From contig CAWVNO010000538.1 of assembly GCA_963930645.1 (NCBI GenBank), positions 434,001 through 498,000 of the forward strand: DNA of 64,000 nt, given 5' to 3'. The notes below the pieces were generated by a model that was not told where the DNA came from, did no database searches, and saw only the letters and a list, made by a program, of their open reading frames with translations. The translations under genes were made by a program, and so were the position numbers. Every line of letters starts with the position of its first letter. Positions within the stretch are counted from its first letter, which is position 1. Source of the DNA: Salticus scenicus (Eukaryota > Arthropoda > Arachnida > Araneae > Salticidae). Below, piece by piece: positions 52,251 to 61,860 of this stretch.

Positions 52251-52397
52251 CAATCTGGTGCGGCTCTGCACAACTTCTCTCATCTCCGGGCACTGTCTCT
52301 ACTGCAGTTAGACCTCACAAAACCGTGAGAAAGGCCAAAGCCGCCATTTTTATCACGTTTTTACAATCTGATGCGGCTCTACACGATTTCTCTCATC
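52251..52397 (+). repeat. 113-bp minisatellite, left part split by the hAT insertion
   Basis: caatctggtgcggctct begins at 52251 and caatctgatgcggctct at 52364, 113 bp apart. The sequence matches the units at 61004-61790. It stops at CTCTCATC (52390-52397), which is duplicated at 61004-61011 on the other side of the insertion. Confidence 0.9.
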
Positions 52398-52489
52398 CAG
52401 GCCCGGACTGGCCAGGTCGGCTGGTCGGCGATCGCCGAGGGCCCCCGCCTCAAGGGGGCCCCAGAAAACCCCTAAAAATAAATATACTA

Positions 52490-54054
52490 CACTCCTGTTC
52501 AAAAGTTTAGCAAGATTTGCAAACGATCACTTTTTTTCAAATTAAAAACTTATCTCTCAATGGAGATGCTTTCAAACATTGGGTATTTAAAGAACTGGGT
52601 CTTCCTCATATTTTTCAGTGAAGATTGGTTTAAGACAACAATTAGGCGGCTGGTAACAAATTGAGCAAAATCAATAATGCTTGTGGTCACCTTGTATCGT
52701 TAAGTAAACGAAATGAACTGTAATTTTAGGATATGTTAATATAGACCCAGTTCAATTTGTGGATGAATTTGTGTGACGATAGCATGTTAAATAAGGGAGA
52801 TATAAGCATTTATTTTAAAACTTCAAAAAAAATCACCATGCTTTTTATTTATACACAGTTTTTAACGAAAATTATTCCTACATTCAGGTAAGTTGGAAAA
52901 CATTTTTAAAACAATATACTGCAATCAAAAATATCTGAAATATCTCATGAAATACGAACATTTTTATGAAAAACGTGTTTACTGCGCATGTACGAAAGGT
53001 AAAACATTTTTTATTGCATAGGTTGAAAGCTAGATGTATTGGACAACTTTTATCAAAAGTGCATTTGAATAGAATATAAATTAAGAGAATTGTACAAAAA
53101 AGAGCGAGCTAGATTTTAGATATTTTCCAAGAGTTGAAATTTCTTAAGGGTTTTTCATATGCCGCGTAATTAATTTTAAGATCCAATTATTTCAATCACT
53201 TTCTAAAGGTTGTTTTTTGGGAAAACCCCATATGATCTCACAAATCATAGTTAATAAACAAAAATATGTTAGAGTTTCAAGCTTATAAGGGATTTTTCAC
53301 AAAAAAGTACATTTGGAGTGTGGTTGAAATAATTGGATCTTAAAATTAATTACGCGGCATCTGAAAAACCTCTTAAGAAATTTCAACTCTTGGAAAATAT
53401 AAAATCTAGCTCGTTCTTTTTTGTGCAATTCTCTTAATTTTTATTCTATTCAAATGCACTTTTAATAAAAGTTGCCCAATACATCTAGCTTTCAACCTAT
53501 GCAATAAAAAATGTTTATCTTTTGTACATGTGCAAGTATAAACAGGTTTTTCATATAAATACTCCTATTTCATGTGATATTTAAGCATATTTGTATTCCG
53601 ATTGCAGTATATTGTTTTAAAAGTGTTTTTCTAATTTATCTGAAAGTGGTAATAATTTTCGTTAAAAACTCTGTATATCATAAATAAAAAACATGTTGAT
53701 TTTGATTTTTTTTTTTCTTTTTGAGTTTTAAAATAAATGCTTATATCTCCCTTATTTAACATGCTATCGTCACCCAAATTCATCCACAAATCGAACTGAG
53801 TCTATATTAATATATCCTAAAGTTACAGTTCATTTCGTTCACTTAACGATACAGGGTCATCACAAACATTATTAATTTTGTCTAATTTGTTTTCCGGCCC
53901 CCTAACTGTTGTCTTAAACCAATCTTCACTGAAAAGTTAGAAAGACCCAGTTCTGTAAATATACACTGTTTGAAAACATTTCATGGAGAGATAAGTTTTT
54001 AATTTGAAAAAAAGTTATCGTTTGCAAATCTTGCTAAACTTTTGAACAGGAGTG
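52490..54054. mobile_element. TA-flanked foldback element, 1565 bp, arms over 700 bp
   Basis: The element begins CACTCCTGTTCAAAAGTTTA and ends with the reverse complement, flanked by TA at 52488-52489 and 54055-54056. The inverted similarity continues inward for roughly 710-740 bp per arm (about 52490-53200 and 53317-54054), for example atgccgcgtaattaatttta against taaaattaattacgcggcat. A spacer of about 116 bp separates the arms. The arms carry substitutions and small indels. No coding sequence is present. TA flanks suggest Tc1/mariner-type mobilisation of a nonautonomous foldback. If transcribed, it would make a very long hairpin RNA. Confidence 0.85.
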
Positions 54055-54056
54055 TA

Positions 54057-54885
54057 CTTTCTAATTTAGTTACATCAGAATAATTTCACTATTTATTTTC
54101 CAATAATCTTATGCATTTACAGTCAATTTCGACCCATCATATGCTGTGCAGTTTAAGTTTAAGACACTTTCATACACACTTTAGGACAACTTTGCGATCA
54201 AAGAACTTAAATGCAAACAAGTACTGAGGCTTAGCAATGAAAAATCTGGGTCTTTTTTAATTGATTTCATCTAGAATCTCAAATCAAAAATGTTTCATTC
54301 TTAGAGCTCGCTGCTTCATGCTTCATCCTCCATCTTTGCTTTCTCCTATATTAGCTAGCCACGAAATTTTAAAGCGATAGTTATGTTTCTTCGGAGCTGC
54401 AATTCTTGTTCTTATCCGCTGATTTAAATCAGGACTAAAATATTGATTAGATAAGTGTTCTTATCTAATATAACTTCCTTCTTTGTTGTGCGCTCACTCA
54501 CTAATCAGTCTCGTAGTAAGATTTTGTTAAAGCAGTGTCAACATAAAACGTACCTATCAAAATCTCTTTTCGAAAAGAAGAGAAAATCTTTAGAATTTGA
54601 AAAGTTTTTCTTTTTCCAAACGTTTAAATACTTGGATAACTAGTTCCACTTAGTCACAAAATCGACCTTTGAGGGACAATAATGGTACAATTAACCCTCT
54701 GACCGCCTTTGAAAAGGGCAAAATTGCAAGGTTGTTTTTACTGCCCAGATTTTTGATACACTGAAATAAAGCTTATTTCAACATAATGTTAAAAATGTAA
54801 ATTTTGCACATGATTACAATCATTATTACTATTATTTAAGGTATTGAAAATGACAAACAAAGCTAAAAATTCGTAATTACATAAT
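54057..54885. other. Unassigned sequence inside the hAT interval
   Basis: I see only short random open frames and no terminal repeats. The base composition is less simple than in the flanks, but no protein is recognised in any frame. Confidence 0.6.
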
Positions 54886-54889
54886 TTTT

Positions 54890-55600
54890 ACTTCCATTAC
54901 CCGACTACCGTAGGTAATGGAAGTATTGTATTCGGTCCGAAAAATCGATATCGAGATTTCACCTGATTTATATGTTTTAAGGTCTCCTCAGTCCAAAAAG
55001 GTAGTTTTTGGCAGTTGGTCAGTGTGTGTGTATGTGAGTGGGGAATCTTCTGACTATCATATCTCCGGAACTAATAAAGATACAGCTACAAAACTTCAGA
55101 ATTAAGACAGAACTGGTGTACAGATGCATTTTCCAAATTTTGGTAAAAATTGGAAAACCGGAAGTGGGACATCCGAAACTGGAAGTGAGGCCGTAAGTCC
55201 GTATCTCAAAAACTGCTCTAACGATTTTTTTTCAAAGTTGCTATATAAACACTCTATTAGATGTCCTTTCAAATGATATAGTTGGTTAGTTCAAGAAAAT
55301 TGATAAGCGTCCTGTATAAATAGCTGAATTTCAAGTACTGGGAGTGGATTCCTTTTAAAACGGCTGTATGGATTTTTTGCAAACTTACCATATTAACCCT
55401 CTTTTAAATATCATTTTGTATATAATTGTTGTTTTCCGGTCAACAACTGAATACGCCAAGTTTTGGCAAAAAGCGTGTCTCAAAAATGGCTCTAACGATT
55501 TTCTTGAAAACTGTTACATGAACCCATTTTTAGATATCCTTTCTCATGCTTTACGTGATTATTACAGGAAAATTAATAGTCCATCCTGATCAGATTGATT
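54890..55600 (+). repeat. Dispersed repeat with hairpin start, plus orientation
   Basis: It begins with an inverted pair, acttccattacc at 54890-54901 and ggtaatggaagt at 54913-54924. A TG/TATG-rich stretch follows (55020-55040), then repeated phrases about tctcaaaaa-tg-ctctaacga (near 55203 and 55480). The part at 55090-55160 matches the minus strand of 51750-51850. The repeated phrases about 275 bp apart suggest internal duplication. No coding sequence is recognised. Confidence 0.55.
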
Positions 55601-56090
55601 AGTTTTAGATCTCAGAAATTGATGTATTAAAAAAAAAAAAAAAAAAAAAAAAAACTCTACCTTTTCCCCCCCCTTTTGCTATGTAAACTCTATTTTATGT
55701 CTTTACGTTTTCAGGCGTTTACCGTAAACGTGTATTAATTTTCTCTTACTGGAAAATTTTTAGTTGTCTGTTTCATTAGCTCAATTCTACGTCTTCTGAT
55801 CACATTATCTCCAAAAAGTACATATACGTGTAATAGTGGATATGGAAGTTGTGTGGTTGTTTCACTCCAGATTTTTTTTTTTTCCGAATAAAGTTACATT
55901 AAATAGTAGAATTTGTTTGCTATTTTTTTAGAATATAATCTAGGAAGTCAAAGTATTACATTCTTTTAGTTTTCATTTATCTACCGGAAAAACCAGTAGC
56001 GAAACAATTTTATTATTTAGTTTTCTAAAGTTAATTTTTAAAATTAGAGGTTCTTAATTTCGGGTGAAAATTATACATTTCATATAAAAA
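55601..56090. other. AT-rich unassigned sequence
   Basis: An A run of about 26 bp at 55629-55654 is followed by AT-rich DNA with a T run near 55870. No gene or terminal repeat is seen. Confidence 0.6.
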
Positions 56091-56091
56091 C

Positions 56092-56165
56092 TAGCTAAAC
56101 CTCGCCATGCGTTGCTGTGATTTTAGTAGGCTTTACCCGCTTTGCTATTTGCTAGTCACTACATT
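56092..56165 (-). repeat. Repeat terminus-like sequence with GCTAG
   Basis: Read on the minus strand, gactagcaaatagcaaagcgggtaaagcctac … aggtttagctag resembles the caaag-c-ggcaaagcctgctag ends at 47340-47359 and 49720-49743, in opposite orientation. It is probably another fragment of a related transposon family; family assignment is uncertain. Confidence 0.3.
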
Positions 56166-56655
56166 AAATAACTTTTTAAATTCTGTATCAGTTATCTATA
56201 TAAAAATCTCAAAAAATTAAAAAATAAAAATAAAAAACAAAATAAAATAAATTAAAAACATTTCATTGAAATCACCCAAAATCTCGATTTGGTTTCTGCA
56301 CATTCCTGGTTGGCTTTCACACCCGCACAATGCTGTTCTCACATCCTTTTTATCCTATAAAATTATAGGTTTTACAGAGAGAAAAAACTGAGTCAATTTT
56401 TGTCTTCTAAGTATAGACATAAACTGTACAAAACATAATTTAATTCAGGACAACAGGATTTTTTTTAAATCTATTTTCCTATATAAAAGCATGTGGTAAC
56501 TGATTAATTCCTTAATAACGATTATTATATTCATTTCTGAAAATTTCTTCGGTACAGCGGTAGTATAAGAACCCCCTTGGCGGCTTTTAAACTTTTGATG
56601 TCATTTTAGTGATGAATTAAAATGGCTGTCGCAATTGCATACGTAAAGATGGTGT
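56166..56655. other. AT-rich unassigned sequence
   Basis: A- and T-rich sequence with (AAAAT)-like runs near 56215-56260 and a T run near 56460. Nothing recognised. Confidence 0.6.
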
Positions 56656-56660
56656 TGTGA

Positions 56661-56785
56661 CAGATGCGTACAAGACATTTCCGTACAAGCTGAAAATAGT
56701 GGCACTTCCGTACATGTCCAGGCGGTTTAAATATTACAGAAATGTTTTCGAAAAATCTAGTGGCACTTGCGTACAACATTTCTTT
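56661..56785 (+). repeat. Inverted-pair repeat, left copy
   Basis: cagatgcgtacaagacattt … ttttcgaaaaatctagtggc … matches the reverse complement of 60303-60424 along its whole length. Within it, variants of a short phrase, (ac)cttccgtac / acttgcgtac, recur about every 25-50 bp. It could be a long terminal inverted repeat or one of two inverted insertions. Confidence 0.7.
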
Positions 56786-57765
56786 CGCTTTATTTGAGGA
56801 TATCTGCATAAAGGGGTTGTATCCATATAATACAAACATTAAAACTTCTTCTTCCTTTTTATTTTTGTTGTTTTTTTTGTTGTTTGTCTGTGTGTTTGTG
56901 TCACTATGTAAAACTGCATGGTGCTTACTTATTTCTAAAACGTTAGTGAAGCGACTTTAACACGTTAGAAGTACAAAAATCGACACAGGTTTCTCAGAAG
57001 CATTTCGGAAGGGATAGTAAATAATCTGGTGTGCCACTCACACGACTTTCTATTACCCTGGAATTTAATACTATAAATACAGGTTGGAGATTAAGAGGTA
57101 AGATAGCGATGTCATGTAAACCTATGTTAAATAATTCAAATTAGGCTTCGGAAGAGTTTTATATGATAATTATTTCTGTGTGAGGGGAACTACCGCCCCC
57201 TCAACTCCCCTTTTCATTAATGTACTTAGATTTATATAACATTTAATTCGGTTATTAAAAAATAATTTATTAAATTTATTATTTAAAAAATTATCTTTTA
57301 TGATAATGCAGGCGATTTCCATATTAGAGAAGTTGTATAACACTAAATGTCCAAAAAAAGTCCATTTTATTCTCAATATTTAAAAAAAAATAAGTTTTCT
57401 TTTTCGTTAAAAGTAAAAAAAAAGAATCGATAACTTTGTTTTAAATTATCGCAGATCGATGGTTCAACCATTCGTTTTAAAGGTATTGGCGAGCTCTTTT
57501 GAAAGATACCCATCATGAAAATTTACTCCCCTCAAGGGGGTACTTTCCACCCAGGGGGGGAGGCGAGGCTCCTACATTCACATTTTTTTTCCCGTTGACT
57601 ATCTCTATTACAATATATATATATATATTCGTTTCATTTGGTTTAGTGCAGTCTATAGACGTCAAACTGTACTTATCTGCAATTTCCCCCCATAGACGTA
57701 ATGTATTAGAATTATCTTAATTGTCCCTGTACACGAACAAGTTGCTTCATCTCAACGAAAAGCTT
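56786..57765. other. Unassigned sequence
   Basis: AT-rich DNA with a TTG/TTTG-rich stretch near 56855-56905 and an (AT)n near 57616-57629. A G/C-run inverted arrangement lies near 57530-57560 (ctcaagggggtac … cccaggggggg). No gene is recognised. Confidence 0.55.
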
Positions 57766-57779
57766 ACTGTAGCATCTAT

Positions 57780-57985
57780 ATATGATACACATTTAGAATA
57801 CCAAGTTTGGAATGTCTGCTACTATTTGTTCTTGAGATATGCTGGTAACAGACAGACACACACACAGACATACACACAGACCATTTGCTAAAAACATGAT
57901 TTTCGTATTCAGGGGACCTCAAAACGTGTAAATATAACAAAATTTCGCGTTCGAAAATTTGACCCAAAGACAATACTTTATTTAC
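57780..57985 (-). repeat. Dispersed repeat with TG microsatellite, minus orientation
   Basis: On the minus strand it reads …ttttgaggtcccctgaatac … gtctgtgtgtatgtctgtgt … atctcaagaacaaatagtag. The order (ggtc-cct block, TG/TATG run, then atatctc-a-aac) parallels 54975-55085 (ggtctcctca … gtgtgtgtgtatgtgag … atatctccggaac). This is a distant member of that family or of a structurally similar one. Confidence 0.45.
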
Positions 57986-57989
57986 CTTA

Positions 57990-58405
57990 TGGATAAGAAA
58001 ATGTAAAAATAAATAAATAAAAATTTGAATTAGTTGTGAAGATATTAATTAAAACGTCAACACATGCCAATTAATAAACGAGTTACTTCTGAGCTTAAAA
58101 AGCGTTTGAGCAGCTTTAAATGGACAAATAAATTAGAGATATCGGTCCGATCGTTATAAATTTGGTACCAAAAGAAAGAGGCTAAATGAAACTTATTAAA
58201 TATTTTATAGTATATGTGGAATGCATTTTTTTTTTTTTTTAATTATTAAAACCAGAGAAATATATTTCTTTCAGACAGGAAAATTTTGCATTCCCTTGAA
58301 TCTTGCATAACAAGAATCAATAGTCTCTTATAGAATCATTTACAAATACCTAATGAGGAAAAGTCTGAGTCAAGAATATTTCTCGGTTACAAAATTATCT
58401 TTTTA

Positions 58406-58439
<34 letters not shown>

Positions 58440-58440
58440 G
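57990..58440. other. AT-rich unassigned sequence with T29
   Basis: Includes a T run of 29 at 58411-58439 and another near 58228-58242. The 58138-58190 segment weakly resembles 47940-47995. No gene is seen. Confidence 0.55.
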
Positions 58441-58443
58441 ATA

Positions 58444-58482
58444 AAAATCTTATTTTTAATTAAACATTAAAAATAAGATTTT
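58444..58482. repeat. 17-bp-stem hairpin next to T29
   Basis: The arm aaaatcttatttttaat (58444-58460) is perfectly complementary to attaaaaataagatttt (58466-58482) with a 5-nt loop, directly after the T29 run. It is AT-rich, so it could arise by chance in such DNA or be the remnant of a short palindromic element. Confidence 0.75.
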
Positions 58483-58984
58483 AATAAAATAAAAGTCCTC
58501 GAAACTAATGATGAATATAATGTCATAGCTAAAGCAATAAAATGCTATAAAGTAAGTAACATTTAATTCATGGTTTCCATGTGTGCACTTCAACTGATTG
58601 AAATAATGAAAAGGGATAATTTAATGGAAAAACTTACATCTCATTCCGTACAATGTATTGAGGTAAAGAAAGAAAAATTTTATCCACGGTTTACATTTTT
58701 CTGGAACATTCGTTCATTCATTTGATTAATAAATTAAACATTCGAAATTCATTAGTCCATTTGCAGAGACTTAAACATTTTGAGTTTAAAATTAATCGAA
58801 CTTATTTCTTAATATATGCATCCTTTGTTGCTGATGATGATTGTTTTAACTTTACAATTATTATTATTATTATTATTATTTTTATTTATTTATTTATTTA
58901 TTTTTTTTTTGGCCTTCACTGGGGATTTTTTTTTCTTTTTGGTAATGAATTTCTTAAAAAAAAAAAAAAAAAAAAAAAAAACAC
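58483..58984. other. AT-rich DNA with ATT and TTTA microsatellites and an A run
   Basis: (ATT)n at about 58857-58880 passes into (TTTA)n at about 58880-58902, then a T run and A24 near 58957-58980. Open frames here encode only low-complexity residues and are not genes. Confidence 0.75.
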
Positions 58985-59800
58985 GCAAAATTAAAAATGA
59001 TGTAGTTATGCTCATGAGATTTTGAGATATAGCTCTTTTTCAGAAACAATGAATATTACTGCATATCAGCAATACCTTTTGGCCGATATACAGAAATATT
59101 TAAACATGAGTAAGGAAAAAAATAGTGTTGTTATACACATTAGATTTTGAGGTATAATTTTCATAAACAAGTAAAATTAAACGAAATTCATAACATAACA
59201 GCACCCCTTTCAGCTGATAACAAAAATATTTCGGTTAATATACACTCTAATGAAAAATTGTGTAGTTTTGCACATTAGATTTTGAAATAAACTTTTTCAT
59301 ATACAAAGAAAATTTCAGCATATCAGCGCTACCTTACGACCGATATGCACGCATTTAAACAAAATTTACAGCGTAATACCACCACCTTTCGGTCGACATG
59401 ATCATAATTTTAAACATCAATAAGGAAAACAATAAATGTTGTTATGCACATTAGATTTTGAGTTTTTTTTTTTTTTTTTCCAGAAACAAAGAAAATTACA
59501 GCGCAATAGCGCCACCTTTCGGTGGATATACACAACACTTTTAACACAAGTAAGAAAAATTGAGCGAAATACACATTTTATTAAGTCCGTAATGTTCAAT
59601 AGAAGGCTGAGATATAGTTAGAGTAGCGCCACATTCCGAACGATGAACACAAAAAACGATCAAAATTAATTTATTTTGTACACACAAAGTTTATACTGAC
59701 ACTGATTCATTTTTTTCTTTTTTTAATTTTACAAGATTAAACTATTTCAGCGGAGCATAACAGCGCTACCTGCCATACGATAGACACATGAAGTTTAAAC
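58985..59800 (+). repeat. Degenerate tandem repeat, about 125-175-bp units
   Basis: The phrase gttatgcacattagattttg recurs near 59015 (variant), 59141, 59276 and 59452. Each time it is followed by ttttcagaaacaaagaaaat-like sequence, then a cagcgccacctttcggtcga-like block and taaacat-agtaagg. Spacings are 125, 135 and 176 bp. Units are strongly diverged with indels, and weaker copies of the gcgccac block occur near 59624 and 59762. This is an old tandem array with no gene content. Confidence 0.65.
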
Positions 59801-60300
59801 TGTTGCTTATTATTATTATTATTTTGTCTTATTATAAAATTACACAAGTTTAATTTATTTTTTATTAAAAAAAATATTAGAATGATAGATTAAGTGATTG
59901 TAGGCGCCACTAGATGGGAGTTTATTGCGGTCAGTATTTTCAAAGTTCGTGCTCACGGTGAGCGAACAAGGTATTTCAAGAGAAAGCACATATGAGCGCA
60001 CCACAGTCACCATCAAGTGAGGTTTTCTATTAAGAAATAAAAATATTTTTAAATATCTTAATAGCATTTATATTAGGACCATTTTTGAACTTGATTCATT
60101 GAATAAATATTTGTATGTCCTTTACAGAAAATAACTACGGTTATTATAGCTTGCAACTTTTATATGCGTTAAGCTCATAACTTTGTCAGTCGTAAGACCA
60201 CATGTATAAGAGAAAATTCAAGTATTTATATAAGAGTATTTCTCTTCAAGTTTATCATATGGATACAAACCCATAGTGTTACAAACTAAAAATACAGGGA
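59801..60300. other. Unassigned AT-rich sequence
   Basis: An (ATT)n at 59808-59823 is followed by mixed sequence. One short open frame lies on the minus strand near 59855-60067, without recognisable domains. No terminal repeats. Confidence 0.55.
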
Positions 60301-60302
60301 GA

Positions 60303-60424
60303 CAAATTTTGTACGGAAGTGCCACCAGATTTTTCGAAAATATATGTATAATACTTGAAACACCTGGATTTGTACGCAAGTGTCACTAATTTCAGCTTGT
60401 ACGGAAGTGTCTTGTACGCATCTG
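60303..60424 (-). repeat. Inverted-pair repeat, right copy
   Basis: Reverse-complement partner of 56661-56785, about 3.5 kb away. It contains the phrases tttgtacggaagtgccacca, tttgtacgcaagtgtcacta and cttgtacggaagtgtcttgt, which are diverged copies of one another. Confidence 0.7.
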
Positions 60425-60429
60425 CCGTA

Positions 60430-60950
60430 TAACCGTAAAGATCTTGGCGAGAGTTATTTAGTTCACTAGATCTGTATAAAGGTTTTGTACAGACATTTTT
60501 GTTTTTGTTATAAAATCTATTTTACATTTATACTAACTAAATCATAATTAAAGAGGACATGTTATTCGATATGCTTAGTATTTTATTAATATGGTGTCTC
60601 ATTTTAGTATTTACTTAAGTATTATAGTAGGATTTAGATTATCATGGCTTCAACAGTGTGATTGGTTTGCCTAAAGTTAAAGTAATTCATAATCACCTTT
60701 TTAAATAATGAACCACTTTTAATTAATAACTAAATATATTTTATCTTACATGGAACCAGTTTAGGTTTGGTATAAAAAATTATATAAATATTTATTGTGA
60801 AAATAATAAACTACATCAGAAGAAGCTTACATTTTCACTCAAATATTTTACATGTGGCAAAAAAGCTGAATGTGGTTTTTAGGCATGTTAGCCTAATTTT
60901 CAAAAATTATGTATTTTAATATCCTATTCACTCTAAATTCCTCAGTAAGG
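60430..60950. other. AT-rich right interior of the hAT insertion
   Basis: AT-rich DNA with no recognised gene, leading into the GC-rich right end (ggggcccc near 60950, gagggccc near 60973). Confidence 0.6.
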
Positions 60951-61003
60951 GGCCCCTTTTAGACTTTTAGCCGAGGGCCCCTAAAGGAGCCAGTCCGGGC
61001 CTG

Positions 61004-61790
61004 CTCTCATCTCCGGACTCTGTCTCTTAAAGATTGCAGTCGGAAACGTTGCAGTTAGACCTCAGAAAACCGTGAGAAAGGCCAAAACCGCCATTTTTTT
61101 CACGTTTTTACAATCTGGTGCGGCTCTACACGACTTCTCTCACTCCGGACACTGTCTCTATTGCAGTTAGACCTCACAAAACCGTGAGAAAGGCCGAAGC
61201 CGCCATTTTTCTCACGTGTTTACAATCTGGTGCGGCTCTGCACGACTTCTCTTATCTCCGGACACTATCTCTTAAAGATTGCAACCGGAAACGTTGCAGT
61301 TAGACCTCACAAAACCGTGAGAAAGGCCAAAACCGCCATTTTTCTCACGTTTTTACAATCTGGTGCGGCTCTACACGACTTCTCTCACTCCGGACACTGT
61401 CTCTATTGCAGTCAGACCTCACAAAACCGTGAAAAAGGCCAAAGCCGCCATTTTTCTCACGTGTTTACAATCTGGTGCGGCTCTACACGACTTCTGTCAT
61501 CTCCGGAGACTGTCTCTCTTCCAGTTAGACCTCACCAAAACGTGAGAACAGTCAAAGCCGCCATTTTTCTCACGTTTTTGCAATCTGGTGCGACTCTACA
61601 CGACTTCTCTCATCTCCGGACACTGTCTTTATTGCAGTTAGACCTCACAAAACCGTGAGAAAGCCCAAAATCGCCATTTTTCTCACGTTTTTACAATCTG
61701 TTGCGGCTTTACACGGCTTCTCTCATCTCCGGCCACTTTCTCATAAAGATTGCAGCCGGAAACGTTGCAATTAGACCCCACAAACAGGGG
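61004..61790 (+). repeat. 113-bp minisatellite, right part (about 6-7 units)
   Basis: caatctggtgcggctct-like anchors begin at 61111, 61223, 61356, 61468, 61581 and 61694, giving spacings of 112, 133, 112, 113 and 113 bp. Longer units carry an extra stretch (cttaaagattgcagccggaa). Each unit holds an inverted pair, CGTGAGAAA … TTTCTCACG, about 34 bp across. Units are similar but not identical. An open frame of 142 codons runs through but shifts reading from unit to unit and is not a gene. The array ends at another hAT-like terminus at 61795. Confidence 0.9.
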
Positions 61791-61794
61791 CGTA

Positions 61795-61860
61795 GCTTGA
61801 GGGGGGGAGGGGGGAATCCCCCCCCCAATGTTTTAAAAAATAGGGCGGCATATTGAAGTT
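61795..61860 (+). mobile_element. Left terminus of a second hAT-like element (partial)
   Basis: The 113-bp unit is cut after ccccacaaa by CAGGGGCGTAGCTTGAGGGG, which has the CAGGGGCG start common to many hAT elements. It is followed by a G run / C run inverted pair (ggaggggggaatccccccc). I could not find a matching right end with a cccacaaa duplication before 64000. The element therefore extends past the window, or is truncated. Confidence 0.5.

Larger units (their letters stand above)
52398..61003. mobile_element. hAT-type insertion, 8.6 kb, with 8-bp target duplication
   Basis: The left end is CAGGCCCGGACTGGC at 52398 and the right end is its exact reverse complement ending at 61003. The 8-bp direct repeat CTCTCATC flanks both sides (52390-52397 and 61004-61011), and removing the interval restores a 113-bp minisatellite unit. 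An 8-bp target duplication with CAG-type ends is the signature of hAT elements. Subterminal GAGGGCCCC and GGGGCCCC motifs occur in inverted arrangement at both ends. No transposase can be read inside; the longest open frames are under 100 codons and low-complexity or random. It is therefore nonautonomous or internally replaced, and carries other repeats, including the foldback at 52490-54054. Confidence 0.85.

Noticed and set aside
58722..59025. Overlapping open frames rich in Ile, Leu, Phe and Lys
   Set aside because: They are translations of ATT/TTTA microsatellites and an A run.
61230..61658. 142-codon open frame across the 113-bp minisatellite
   Set aside because: Unit length is not a multiple of 3, so the predicted repeat peptide changes frame from unit to unit; this is not a conserved repeat protein.
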